The notes under the pieces are model-generated. The model was given only the letters and a program-made list of their open reading frames with translations. It ran no database searches and was not told where the DNA came from. A stretch of 64,000 nt of DNA from Salvia splendens (lineage: Eukaryota; Streptophyta; Magnoliopsida; Lamiales; Lamiaceae): positions 8,990,001-9,054,000 of the forward strand of contig NC_056046.1 of assembly GCF_004379255.2 (NCBI RefSeq). The letters run 5' to 3'. Both the position numbers and the translations under genes were made by a program. Within the stretch, counting starts at the first letter, position 1. Each line of letters starts with the position of its first letter. Positions 12,582 to 23,478 of this stretch are shown piece by piece.

Positions 12582-13036
12582 TTATTCTTTAACCGGTGGA
12601 TTTGGAGTGTGACGATTGTTTGCTCCAGATCCAGGATAATCCCTATTGATCTCCAAATCCAATCTTCTCTCCACCGTCTGATCCACCTGTTTTTTTTTCA
12701 TGTGAAAAGGTTCAAATTAAACAACAATATTTGATTTTGATTAGTAATGTTCTTGTGTTTTTATATCAGAATATGATTAGTAATGTACCTGCAATGCCAT
12801 CTCATCAGCTAAGGTAACGCCTGGTGTTTCATGCATCACGTTTATAGCCCCTAAAATCACATCAACAAATAAAAACAAGTCAAATATTAAGCATAAACGA
12901 TTAGTAATAAAATTGATGAGAATGAGAAACAGCCTAGCTATATAAGTAATTTACTTGTGGAGGCAGTGGGGAGATTGATGAAGGAAATGAGGAGAGAGAA
13001 AGCTAGTAGAGAGAGAAGGGAATAATTGGGTGACAT
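12582..13036 (-). CDS. PSY-family tyrosine-sulfated peptide precursor
   Basis: Three small exons (13036-12955, 12850-12789, 12686-12582) join through GT-AG introns to an 82-residue protein. Residues 1-26 form a hydrophobic signal peptide (LLSLLAFSLLISFINL), so it should be secreted. A variable acidic middle follows, then the C-terminal block INRDYPGSGANNRHTPNPP. The Asp-Tyr pair is the site used by tyrosylprotein sulfotransferase in PSY1, and the Pro/Asn/His-rich tail fits PSY family members, which promote cell expansion and balance growth with stress through PSYR receptor kinases. The start is the first ATG after a TATA box at 13089-13096. Introns interrupt every long frame, so this gene is easy to miss. 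Family assignment rests on the DY...GANNRHTP motif; the mature ends, sulfation and hydroxyproline sites are inferred. Confidence 0.88.
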
Positions 13037-13088
13037 TTTTAAGCACCACATTGATGTGTTTGGTTTGATGTATGGAAAACCTGTTCCA

Positions 13089-13096
13089 TATTTATA
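13089..13096 (-). promoter_or_regulatory. TATA box of the PSY-like gene
   Basis: TATAAATA on the minus strand lies 53 bases upstream of the ATG at 13036. That spacing leaves a 5' UTR of only about 20-30 bases. Confidence 0.6.
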
Positions 13097-13177
13097 CAAG
13101 AAAATTTAGTGTTCCAAAAGTTGGGAATCCTATTGTGGAGGACTACCTAACCTATGCTTGTTTTAATACACAAAGGT

Positions 13178-13373
13178 GGTGTTCGGTTTCCAAGATAAAA
13201 TAATACCAAGATATAATCTAGGATTGAGTTGTGAGATTATTTTAGTCATATGGGGTTAGCTATGACTAATTATCTCATGATTATCCATCTAGGATTGAGT
13301 TGTGAGGTTGAATCTCATGAACCAAACACACTACAAATTTAATCTTGGATATAATCTTGCAAACTGAACACTC
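13178..13373. mobile_element. MITE upstream of the PSY-like gene
   Basis: About 196 bp with inverted ends: left GGTGTTCGGTTTCCAAGAT, right (complement) GAGTGTTCAGTTTGCAAGAT. The interior contains two copies of CTAGGATTGAGTTGTGAG. It sits about 80 bp upstream of the TATA box of the peptide gene and so within its likely promoter. I could not identify a clear target duplication, so superfamily is left open. Confidence 0.65.
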
Positions 13374-15884
13374 CAAAATTGTGGGCTGTCTGTTTTTTTG
13401 TTGCATGTGGAGGTACATTTTGTTTGATTGATTAAGATTAAATTGTTTCGAGATTATTGGAGATTTAATTGATTACAGGTTAACATTGGGAAGACCAAAA
13501 CTCATAAACAAATTGATTTGTGGTGCGCTTCATTGTCATATGCAAGATTATGTATCGCACCGTATCTACTAAACAAACAACATTCGTATAATCTTCATTT
13601 TCTACTTTTAATAACGAAACTTATGCATGCTTAATATTTTACATGGTATATTTAAGTTTAATCATATGTTTATTTATCTTGAAAAAGCCTACTTAATGTG
13701 TCATGTTATTATACGTTCCACATGAAACAATACGTGGTCCAAAACAAATGCCTCACGGGGAATAATATAATACTATAATGTAGTATAGGATTTAGTAGGA
13801 TTCCAAAATTCAAATATTGTTTCATGTAATTGATTAAACTATGAGTGATTTGATCTAGTTCAATGCACAGACATAATTATGTCATTGTATGAGTTGTGCT
13901 TGTTTAATCAATGGATTATTAAATAATGGAGCACTAGGTGAGAAATAGATTAAGTCAATGGTGAGAAATATGAAAATAAATCCCACTGAAAAAGGTGGAA
14001 ACTGGAAAGTGAAAGATGCTACAAAATTGAAGATTTTGAATTTGTAGTTCTCATGTACTAATAACCTAAAGTCGGATAGTTGAATCGAGTTTGTATCACG
14101 AATGGATTAATAAGATAAACCAAAATTAATTCGACACTAGAATTTCTCAGTAATTGAATTAATTAGTCTCCCAAACCTTCACTATTCCAAACATAATTAA
14201 ACTCATAAATAAAATAAACCTTGAAAAAGCTAAGATTTTTCAATCAATGAATTAACATAAGAGTGACAGATTGGCATAAAATCAGAGTTATTTTATTAAA
14301 CATAATGTAAGATTGGATTAGTTTTTGTAGCTCTAGCTAGTACAAATGTACCACTTTCTCCAAATGCAAATTAGTGCGTTTTTGTCGGCCAAATATGTAA
14401 AGATGATGCTTTATGCTTCTCACACACACACACAGAAATGTGATCATTATACCATTGTTTTGTTTCAACTTGAACATATTGACACTTCACACTTGAGTTG
14501 GAAGATTATGCTATCCTATTAATTTAAAGGCTGGATTACATTATTGTGGGATTAATTGCAATTAGATTAGGTAATTGTGATGGGAATGGCGTACAAAAGC
14601 ACATGTTGGGGCAAAGATTGCATCACAAATCTTGATATGATCTTTCCCTCGTCTCCTTTAGATATATACTACTCCTATATTAGTGGACGCCAAAATTCTT
14701 TCTATCTTACAAAACTTACATACTTAAAATATGTTTGGTGAATTATTTAGTCCCTAGTTTTGTTTCTTTGTTTTTCCCATATGCTTAATAACAATTTATA
14801 TGTCATAATTAGATAACGTTGATATCAATGTGGAATTTTATCGAGAGCGGCGCTGTAGTTTGGTCGAATATGGTGCAATATGTTAAAAAAAAATTAAACA
14901 TAGTTTTTGAATCTGTCACATTTAATATGTCAAGTACTTAATCTCTTATGTATAATTACATGCTAGTACAATTTTGCACATAAGCATAGGTTCAATCATC
15001 TAGTGGATATCCAAAGTAGTTGTTGCCATGAAAACTTTTTCTATAAATTTTAAAAAATCTTTAATTGAAACCGCTGATACTCTTCATGAATAGTTTTATT
15101 CAAGATCTTGGGCCTTAATTTGATTATATGAATTTTATGGTTATACACTTCTTCGTGAGCCGACATAGTCACCTAAAACATGGGCCTGCTTAAGGCCGTA
15201 AATAAAAAAATGTGGTGATACAAAATCATTAAAAAAAATGTTGACTAAATAAATTGTTATTTCCTCTAAATTTAACCCAAAAAGATCGTAAATAGTAGTA
15301 GTAACTTTGTTGACCAATATTTTTTGTGTTTAAATAATGATATTTGTCTCACTATAAGTTATTGTAGACGAAAATGTTTATCCACCCCTGTTTTCTTAAA
15401 AAATTATTTGTATATAAAAATAATCATCTTATTAAAAATGTTATTTTCGAAAAATATTTAACTTTTCTATCACGAACAACTAAACTAAAAAGAATATTCA
15501 CAATTCATATATAGTTGAATAATGAATTATACTGTTATGTTATCAATCTAAAAGATACTAATATTAGTCAATCCTCAATTCTATTCATCTCATACCTCCA
15601 ATTATAATAATAAAAAAAATGAAGACGTGTGATTTCCACTTAATGCACATAGAAGTTTCTTGGAAACTTCGGATTTAATTCATTACATCATCGCAGTGAT
15701 TTCTTGACAATTCCATTACAGCCTCTGCCTATTAATAACCCAATAAATTTCTTGGAAATTTTGCAGAATCAAATCCTATGTTTCATCTATAGTAGCAGTA
15801 TTAAATATAGCCTATTTCACACCACACGGCACTTCTCAAAAATTAATTTGACCTTCAACCTCAACATGAGCCATTTTTTTAATC
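13374..15884. other. AT-rich intergenic region
   Basis: No gene or RNA is supported. A (CA)n run occurs near 14420. The segment just before 15884 is the likely promoter of the calmodulin-like gene. Confidence 0.5.
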
Positions 15885-15892
15885 TATAAATA
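15885..15892 (+). promoter_or_regulatory. TATA box of the calmodulin-like gene
   Basis: TATAAATA (context tctataaatac) lies about 100 bases before the ATG at 15986, a normal plant spacing to a start site near 15920. Confidence 0.65.
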
Positions 15893-15933
15893 CCCTTAGT
15901 AAGTTATTACATCATATCCAGAACAAATTCAAA

Positions 15934-15951
15934 CCCCCCCCCCCCCCCCCC
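15934..15951 (+). repeat. 18-base poly-C tract in the likely 5' UTR
   Basis: Eighteen consecutive C residues between the TATA box and ATG, followed by an A-rich stretch. Such a tract is unstable in replication and could be length-polymorphic. Confidence 0.9.
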
Positions 15952-15985
15952 TCCAAGAGAAAAAAAAAATTGTAAAAAAAAACCA

Positions 15986-16528
15986 ATGGAAAACATTTTT
16001 CAAAAATTGCTTCTTGTTGGGTTCAAATTTATTTTAACTGACATGGATGATATTTTTTCAAGAATCCATTTCTCCCTCCATGATTTTCCACTGATATTAT
16101 CAGGAAAGTGGGAAATTTTCTTGGGAAAAAACAGAGGAAAATCCATTATTTTAGAGAAAAGCTCTGCAAGGGATGATATTAAAAAAGTTGGATTTGCAGA
16201 AATCAACTCGATGTTGAATAGAGTTGGAATAGTAGGATTGGATGATTATGAAAATAAAAGTAATCTAGGTGAAGAAGATTTTGTGGGATTGTTTAAGGAG
16301 GAAGAGCCTAGTTTCGAGGAGATTAAGGAAACATTCATTGTGTTTGATGTAGATGAGGATGGTTTTGTCGGCGCTGAAGATTTGCAGAGAGTTTTTCTTA
16401 GCTTAGGTTTGAAGGAAGGTTGCAGTTTGGATGAATGCAAGTATATGATCAAACGTTTCGATGTTAATGGTGATGGTTTGATTGATTTTCAAGAATTTGT
16501 GTCTTTAATGTATAAATGCCTAGCATAG
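15986..16528 (+). CDS. Calmodulin-like protein with two EF-hands (CML45/46-like)
   Basis: An intronless 180-residue frame begins at the first ATG after the TATA box. The C-terminal half carries an EF-hand pair: loop 1 at residues 121-132 (DVDEDGFVGAED) and loop 2 at 159-170 (DVNGDGLIDFQE). Loop 2 has the canonical Asp/Asn/Asp/Gly and final Glu. Loop 1 ends in Asp instead of Glu at position 12, which usually weakens calcium binding or shifts it toward magnesium. The N-terminal 110 residues have no EF-hand; residues 5-18 are hydrophobic (FQKLLLVGFKFILT) and could be a membrane or partner-binding segment. The layout matches the plant CML45/46 group of probable calcium sensors. The target is unknown. 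Confidence 0.9.
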   Translation: MENIFQKLLLVGFKFILTDMDDIFSRIHFSLHDFPLILSGKWEIFLGKNRGKSIILEKSSARDDIKKVGFAEINSMLNRVGIVGLDDYENKSNLGEEDFVGLFKEEEPSFEEIKETFIVFDVDEDGFVGAEDLQRVFLSLGLKEGCSLDECKYMIKRFDVNGDGLIDFQEFVSLMYKCLA

Positions 16529-17309
16529 GTATTTGGAGATTTTACTTTTGTTTAATCGTATGTTATGAACACTTTCATTTTAAAGAAATATACATTGAGT
16601 TCTAGCTAATTGAACCTTATACCACTCACAATCAAATTAGTGAAATTTCTTGAACACTATCAAATTATCAATATAACAACATTGTATCACAATTTCTAAT
16701 AGTCACCATAGTTATTCGTATTGGAGTATCTTGTTGTCGAATTTTCTCTTTAACAAAAGTGTTAACGGATTTTCCTTTCCACACGTGTTTATAATTAAAT
16801 TAACATCTGCATATAGATGGAACATTTATCATCCTAGTAGTTATGTAAAAACATCAATAGTTTGCATATTTTCCTCTCTTGGGCAGATACACGAAATCTT
16901 CCGCCTACTCTATAAAATCTATCGTCCATCACTATTTAAAAATGTAATTTTCCCATTATGAATCTTAAGATTATACAAAGTGCTAATATAAAATTAAATA
17001 CGAACGCAAAAATAATCGGATACTACCAAATATTCAGTGGGAACAATTTAGTCCGTTTGTGAGTGAAGTGTTAATATGACAAAAAGAGTAGACGGGAAAT
17101 CCATAAAAGCGCATTGAACTACAGTAGTAATGGTTCGTGGAAGCTCATGCCAACACAGCAATCTTAAATGAAGCCCAAACTTGTTAAATTTATAGAGAGA
17201 GAAGGCAATAGTAATATAGAGAGAGAGAGAGAGAGAGAGGTATTTGAACATCTGAAGAAAATGATGTTTCATCCAAAAACCAAGTGAACAAGTGACAAAC
17301 TGTATGGTC
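16529..17309. other. Intergenic region between CML and MYB genes
   Basis: It holds the probable 3' UTRs of two genes that face each other. A (GA)n run lies at about 17215-17240. No further coding signal is seen. Confidence 0.5.
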
Positions 17310-18279
17310 TCACAAACCCCCAACACCAAGAAAGTCTATAAACGCCGCCTCCCTCTCTCTCTCCGCCGCCTGTGACACTTGGAAGTACACATTCCCGTCC
17401 TCCAATTCGTCTGTCCTCTGCATCCCCTCACCGCCTGCATACGTTAACCATTAATTAAACTTCAATTTCCTCATTGTAATGTAGATAGAAATTACCAAAA
17501 AAAAAAACCTTGAAAGAAAGCAAGAGACGATTGTGGGGCCCAATAGGCGGGAGGGAAGGGGAGGTCGTCGTCGTCGACCCTTTTGAAGACTAATTGTCCC
17601 ATTTTGCGGCGGCGGTGGGCGGTGGATTGCTCTCTGTATTTCCTAGCCATGATAACATGCCAATGATTCTTCACGGCGTTGTCGGTTCTCCCCGGAAACA
17701 AGCGCGCAATCATCGCCCATTTGTTTCCGTACAACCGGTGCGCCGCCATCAGCCTCTCCTCCTCCTCCTCCGTGAACGCCCGCCTGTTTATCCTCGGGTC
17801 CAGCTGGTTGAACCACCGCAGCCTGCAGCTTTTCCCTTCCATATCACAAAACAAAATGAGTACCAATTAATTTCGAATTTCAATTTTTAATGTTGAGATT
17901 ATTGAGAAAGAATTGATTAATTTAATCTACCAGATCTTCCTTCCAATTTCTCGGCGATGAGATTCCAATTTTGGGGGCCGTAGAGGGCGACGAGCTCCTT
18001 CAGTTTGGTGTCCTCGGCGGGGCGCCAATGGCCTCTAGCGCAGAGCTTGGCCTTGCCGCCGCCGTGGGAATGCATGTCGGAGGAGTCATGATCGTCGGAT
18101 TCAACGGCGGCGTTGAGATCGATGAGATGATCGGCGCCGGAGTCGGAGCCCCAGTTTTCCGGTGCGGCATTTTTGTGGGCTATGGAGAGATTTCTCATGC
18201 CGAGAAAAGGCATTGGAGAGGAAGGGGAGAGTGAGGAGTAGAAATTGGAAGCCCCATATATAAAGCTACAGCTCTCCAT
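17310..18279 (-). CDS. R2R3-MYB transcription factor, MYB52/54/105/117-like
   Basis: Three exons (18279-17931, 17835-17509, 17434-17310) splice in frame to 266 residues. R2 spans about 80-131 with Trp at 85, 105 and 124; R3 spans about 133-182 with Phe137 replacing the first Trp, then Trp156 and Trp175. The second-repeat tail reads [13 protein letters not shown], typical of subgroup 21. The protein ends in [10 protein letters not shown], a C-terminal motif shared by this clade. The N-terminal 79 residues are Ser- and Asp-rich and poorly structured. Relatives include MYB105/LOF2 and MYB117/LOF1 (organ boundary) and MYB52/54 (secondary wall). The intron inside the R2 recognition region (after EGRSG) and that after the DNA-binding domain are usual for the family. 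The protein should be nuclear. Confidence 0.93.
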
Positions 18280-18475
18280 ATTTGAACAAAAAAAGGAATT
18301 TTGTTTTGTGACATAAAAAAAACGCTACAGTAATGTCAGGATCATCTTTGACGAACGAAAATGGAGCTTCTGATGGGAGAGGGAGAGAGAAATTTTATGC
18401 AACAGAATGGGGTTCAGATTATTAGATATATAGGCTGGTGATGATCAGCGGTAACGTTAATTAATTAAATAAATA

Positions 18476-18845
18476 CTACTTCATTTGTCCCACGGTACAC
18501 TCATATTTCACTTTTATCATAAATGTTAGTATGTTCCACGATCCACCAACTTATTTTATCCATAAAACTAATACTCCATCGGTCGAATAAAAATATGAAC
18601 ACTTTTCATTTTGGTATGTCCCAAAATAATATCACTTTTATTTTTGATCACTTCTTTCTCTCTAATAAAGTGGGCTTCATTATCCACAAAAAATATTCAA
18701 ATTACTTTTTATTCTTATGGTATTAATGGGGTATATATAGGTGAAACTCTCATTTCACTAACATATTAATCATTTTCTATTTACATTTTTAAAAATTCAT
18801 GCCTAAAATAAATAGGATTCATAATCTACTATGGGAAGGAGGTAG
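18476..18845. mobile_element. Stowaway-type MITE, probably composite
   Basis: TA dinucleotides at 18474-18475 and 18846-18847 flank ends CTACTTCATTTGTCCC and, as complement, CTACCTCCTTCCCATAG. A second Stowaway end (CTCCATCGGTCG) begins near 18573, so one element probably sits in another. Boundaries are moderately secure. Confidence 0.55.
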
Positions 18846-18848
18846 TAA

Positions 18849-19350
18849 GGGCACCCGCAATGGGGCGCCCTACGTCGCGGACGATGGCACGCATTTTACT
18901 TTAAAAAATGCATTTGCATGGGATCGAACCCAGGTCTATTGCTTGGAAGACAATAATCCAAACCATTGGACTACAAACAATAATTAAAATATCTTGAAAA
19001 CTAAATTATTTTATACATTTATTAAGATGATAATGTGATAAAAATGATAATTTATGATTAAAAAGTAGAATTCGGTGAAACGAGAATTTGCTTCTTCGAG
19101 TTATTAAGATGATTATGTTGTGTGATTGAAATGAAGATTTTTTTATAAATGTATTAATTTTTAATCAATGCAATCTTCGCCGGTTTTAGTTACTCGTTGT
19201 GTTTTTTAATTAGTTTGAATTACATATTTGAAAACATTTAAATTAATTAACAAAACAATAGTAAACATATAGGGCGCGCCTTAAGGCGCTATATTGCAGG
19301 TGGGGATAGGAGGATAAAACTGATGACGCGGCACACCATTGCTAATGGCC
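18849..19350. mobile_element. PIF/Harbinger MITE carrying a tRNA-Gly-like insert
   Basis: TAA at 18846-18848 and 19351-19353 flank a 502-bp element. The left end is GGGCACCCGCAATGGGGCG and the right end, as complement, GGCCATTAGCAATGG. About 150 bp at the right (from near 19195) match the 3' end of the ORF1-bearing element at 27994-29639, so this is a deletion derivative of that family. Confidence 0.75.
18909..18980 (-). pseudogene. tRNA-Gly(UCC)-like sequence, degenerate
   Basis: The minus strand resembles tRNA-Gly(UCC) across 72 bases: D-arm GTCCAATGGTTTGGAT, anticodon arm with CTTCCAA, T-arm GGGTTCGATCCC. The acceptor arms do not pair (TTGTTTG against GCAAATG) and the T-loop is one base short. 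It is therefore a pseudogene. It lies inside a MITE, so it was captured by, or inserted into, the transposon. Confidence 0.75.
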
Positions 19351-19353
19351 TAA

Positions 19354-20223
19354 TACCACATCCGAGTACTCCGTATATTTTAAATTATGGAGTACTACAT
19401 TATTGTTTTTTTATATCAAATTCGTACACAGATAAATAATTAATTGAAATTAAAAGATAAAAGACCAAACAGATTGGAAGAAGCATAGGGATTGAGGCAG
19501 CACTCAACAGATTGGAAGTGAGGGTAGTTAGACTTAGATTGTGCTGCTACTACTATTTTATTTATTGAGTTGGGATAAAAAAAAACAACTAGAGTTAGTT
19601 ATTAATCCATGTATTTTATAGAAGTAGAAGCGAGATTTCTGCTTCTTTGCTTCTTCACTTCCACACACACTTCACAATTCATATACAACTGCCTCATTAC
19701 TTTTAGTTACTCCATATGATATGAGAGAAAGAGAATTAACCACACAACTAATGTATAAATAAATATACTAGTAAATAGCTTGTGCTATGATATTTTCTCT
19801 CTGTATGTATATTTGTAATTGTACGTATGGAAGAATGTATTACTATGTCTTATTTAAATCCACAGACACACATGTCACTCTGCATAAATACAGCCCCCCT
19901 CTATCCCTATCAATCCAAATCCAAATCCCATATATCTACGCGATTTCCTCTCTGTAAAAAGATTTTAATTACATCATACTATGATAATGACTGCATTTAA
20001 TTTTACAGTAAATCCATGGGTACAAAAGATTTGGTTTCGCCCCCGAGACTGATCATATTATTATAGTAAAATAAATTGACACTGGATGCCCTCACGAATA
20101 AAATGTTTCTAAAACAATTACTCCTAGAATATATCGCTCTCAATTCGCTAGGATTATAAATTTACTAATATATCCGTCATACATCGGTGATTTTGTGTCA
20201 TTTACTAGGAAAATAAGAGTTTC
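19354..20223. other. AT-rich intergenic region
   Basis: No coding or RNA feature is supported. A short repeat, CAACAGATTGGAAG or close to it, occurs twice near 19468-19515. The region lies upstream of the R2R3-MYB gene beyond two MITEs. Confidence 0.4.
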
Positions 20224-20226
20224 TAA

Positions 20227-20646
20227 AAGCATCTCGAATGGAAGAGGTAAATGGAGATGTAAACTTGTATAACTATCATATTTACTTTTTTTCATGAAAA
20301 ATCATTATTCAAGTGGAGAGGTATTTGAGAAGGTATTATACATTTTTTCATTTTGAAAAGATATCTTTACCTCCCCATCAATGGAGAGGTAAAAACTTAT
20401 AACTATCCTATTTGTCTTCTTTTTCATGAAAAACCCTTCTCCAAGGGGAAAGGTATTTGAGAAGGTTTACGCTTTATATTTTTTAATGCATTTTGTACTA
20501 TTAATTTATTTTTAAAAAATAATTTACCTTTATATATATCTTTTCCCTTTAGAATGTGTTACTTTTTAGAAGTGTATATTTTACTTTTTAAGAAGGTAAA
20601 TAAATAATATACATTTTCTATATACCTTCTCCCATTGAAGATGCTC
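20227..20646. mobile_element. Harbinger-type MITE, 420 bp
   Basis: TAA duplications at 20224-20226 and 20647-20649 flank ends AAGCATCTCGAATGG and, as complement, GAGCATCTTCAATGGGAGAAG. The interior repeats CTTTTTCATGAAAAA-type motifs. It is the same family, in opposite orientation, as the outermost element of the nest at 36513-41355 and gives the unbroken length for comparison. Confidence 0.8.
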
Positions 20647-20649
20647 TAA

Positions 20650-21518
20650 CAGCAACGGATCGACAATTTCAAACTATTAATCGAACACATTAAAGAATAA
20701 ATAAAATATTTGAATAATTTTACTAAAAAAATATACTCCCACAAAACGTTTATTAGTATTATAAATTCTCTATCACTTAATGTATTTGTCATGAACTTTT
20801 CTATTTAATTTGTTTCATAAAAGATGTTATACAGAAAAAATTCACTTCCATATTATGGAGTAGTATATACTATTCCAATTAAAAATAATAGTAGCAATTT
20901 ACAATGCATACGACTGAGATGTCATTCAACCCGCAATTAAAGACACAGAGCTTATGCGATAAAATTAAACAAAATTTAATAATCGAAGAGACAATAAAGG
21001 CAATTTAATGTAATATCCCAATGAATAAGGTTGTAAAGCAATACAAATTGAGTAATGCAGGAGAAAATAATGGCTGGATTCAGAAAATAGGGACGAAAAT
21101 GTAGTGCCTAAAAATGAGATTCCGGCGATACAAAGAAGAATCGGCGTACGAAGTAATTGTCCTGCAAACTCCAACTCCAACTCCAACTCCGGTGGTACTC
21201 AAATTATCATTTCATACATGGGATTCATCCTTCGGTCATAATATTTGAATTATATCATTTTTGTCTTCTATTTTACTACTGTATTATATTTACATTAAAA
21301 CTGATATTGTATATCAGTAAGACTATTACTAATTGATAGAAGTAATTATAAAATTTACAATTCTTACTTTCGATTATATAATGGTGGGTATTGAATGTAA
21401 TTTTAGGATCTAATTAAGAACAACATTAACACTTCTATATATAGTAGGGTTTATTTACACTTAATTAAGTGTAAAATAGTACGCACACTTTGTTTATGGG
21501 CAGTAGGAGAATAAGCAT
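20650..21518. other. AT-rich intergenic region
   Basis: No feature beyond short AT-rich repeats and a few copies of aactcc near 21170-21190. No gene is supported. Confidence 0.4.
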
Positions 21519-21845
21519 TAAGAGCATCAGCAATGGCGCCCCTCCCGGCGGAATTCCGACCGACGTGCCGAAATTCCGCGGCGGACGTCCGCCATTATGC
21601 ATGGTATGCACGGATACGGAATTCCGCCGGGGACACCGCAGTTCCGTGGCGTTTACGCTGAATTCCGTCACGACGCCGCGCGGACGTCTGCCATTGCGTT
21701 GATTCCCACGGCGTCCGCGCGGAATTCCCGTTTATTGCATTAATTTTTTTTTAAATTTCTATATATACGGCTCGTTGAACTGCATTTCATCCGCACCACT
21801 TGTTTTAACAAGTTTCTCCCTCTACATTTCTTTTATATATCCGGA

Positions 21846-23182
21846 ATGGATGGTAGTGGTAGTGGTAGTGGTAGTGGTGGGCATTATGAACACATGATGC
21901 GTCTGATTCATGCATGTGTGCGGGAATTAGCGGAGAGGAAGGAACAAGCGGCCTTGGCGCCGGCGGTACCTCGACCCATCCATCGTCGAACTATAATACC
22001 CGGGGACCACCTCACTGCCCACGCTCGGTTGTATGAGGATTACTTTGCGTCGGAGTCACGGTTTGAGGAGAACCTGTTCCGGCGACGGTTTAGGATGCAT
22101 CGTCCGCTCTTTCTGGGTATCGAGGGCGCTTTGGAGCCTCGATACGGGTATTTCAGGGTGCGGGAGGATGCGGCTGGTAAACCCCGCCACAGGAGGATGC
22201 GGCTGGTAAACCCGGCCACACGCCGATTCAGAAGTGCACTGTCGCAATCAGGCAGCTGGTATACGGAGGCGCGACCAACATGTTTGACGAGTACCTCCAC
22301 ATCGGCGAGACGACTGCCCGCGATTGCCTGAAGTATTTTTGTCAGGGCGTTAGGGAGATATTCGGGGATAGGTATCTTCGGAGGCATACCCCCGAAGATT
22401 GTCAGGCTCTGCTGGATATGCACGGGAATCAGCACGGGTTTCCGGGGATGTTAGGCAGCATAGATTGTATGCACTTGGAATGGAAGAACTGTCCCGCTGC
22501 CTGGAAAGAGATGTACACTACTGGTTTCAAGGCCAAGAATCCCACGATGATCCTTGAAGCGGTAGCTGACTACCGGCTGTGTATTTGGCGTGCCTATTTT
22601 GGAGTAGCCGGGTCTAACAACGACATCAACGTCCTCCGGTCGTCGTCCCTTTTCAACGAGCAGTGCATGGGCGTTGGTCTGGCCGTCAACTTCGTCGCCA
22701 ACGGCAACCAGCACAATATGAGCTATTATTTGGCGGATGAGATATACCCTATGTGGCCCGTCTGTGTGAAGACGATCAGATGTCCAGCAGATGAAAAGAA
22801 GATATATTTTGCGGGTCGCCAGGAGGCAGCGCGCAAAGATTTGGAGCGGGCATTTGGTGTGCTCCAGGCTCGATGGGCGGCAGTGAAGGTTCCAACACGA
22901 CTGTGGTATGTTGACAGCATCGCCGACATCATGTACGCATGTATAATCATGCACAACTTGATTGTCGAAGATGAAGGTCCAACACTGACTGATTGGACCA
23001 ATGATGATGTTGGTGCTGCGGGTCCAAGTCACGGCATGGCCACTAGCAATGTACGCATGGGGATACCCCATGACGATGTCGATCGAGTCCGTGCATTTGC
23101 TGACTTGTGCCAAAGACAAGCCAATGTTCGGCTCCAGAACGATATTATTGAAGAAATATGGCAGCGGAGGGGTCGTCGTTGA
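21846..23182 (+). pseudogene. PIF/Harbinger DDE transposase, frameshifted
   Basis: It cuts and pastes elements at TWA targets. The frame opens at ATG 21846 (MDGSGSGSGSGG) and runs through FRRRFRMHRPLFLGIEGAL to about codon 110. A 29-bp tandem duplication (22163-22220) then throws it out of frame. The correct frame runs from about 22270 to the stop at 23180-23182. Catalytic landmarks of the DDE_4 (HARBI1-like) domain are present: GMLGSIDCMH with the first Asp, AGSNNDINV with the second, and ERAFGVLQARWA with the Glu. The end is basic (EEIWQRRGRR). Apart from the duplication the gene looks well preserved, so it was probably active recently. Confidence 0.92.
22163..22220 (+). repeat. 29-bp tandem duplication that breaks the transposase
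   Basis: Copy 1 at 22163-22191 and copy 2 at 22192-22220 both begin ggaggatgcggctggtaaac and differ at one base. Twenty-nine is not a multiple of three, so the reading frame shifts at the junction. Confidence 0.92.
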
Positions 23183-23478
23183 TGTAGTTTTTAATTATCG
23201 AAATGCTTTTTTTAATTTGGTGAAATGTACTTTTTTTTATTTAATGGAATTTTTTCCCTATTTGTGTCGAAATTTTAATTCCGTAAATTGTTTAAATCCA
23301 GAAATTATTTAATTTGTGAATTTGTTGTTTTTTTTAATTGTGGGAAGTCCTTGAGGGTGTCCGCCACTGTGCAGTGGGAAGTCCTTATGATGTGGCAGTG
23401 TAGTGAAGTCCGTATGATGTGGCAAGAGGTGTTTTTGGGAATTTCGCGGGGAATTTCGCGCCACTGCTGATGCTCTAA

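Larger units (their letters stand above)
21522..23475 (+). mobile_element. PIF/Harbinger element, transposase only
   Basis: TAA at 21519-21521 and 23476-23478 is the target duplication. The ends are GAGCATCAGCAATGGCGC and, as complement, GAGCATCAGCAGTGGCGC. The 1954-bp element has a GC-rich subterminal region, a TATATATA box at 21760-21767, one transposase gene with a frameshift, and an AT-rich 3' tail. No ORF1 gene is present between the ends. Confidence 0.92.

Noticed and set aside
18799..18987. 62-codon frame over the tRNA-like region
   Set aside because: The sequence is explained by transposon end plus tRNA-Gly-like DNA; no protein motif.
22451..23119. 222-codon minus-strand frame within the Harbinger transposase
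   Set aside because: Antisense shadow of a transposase with clear DDE motifs on the plus strand.
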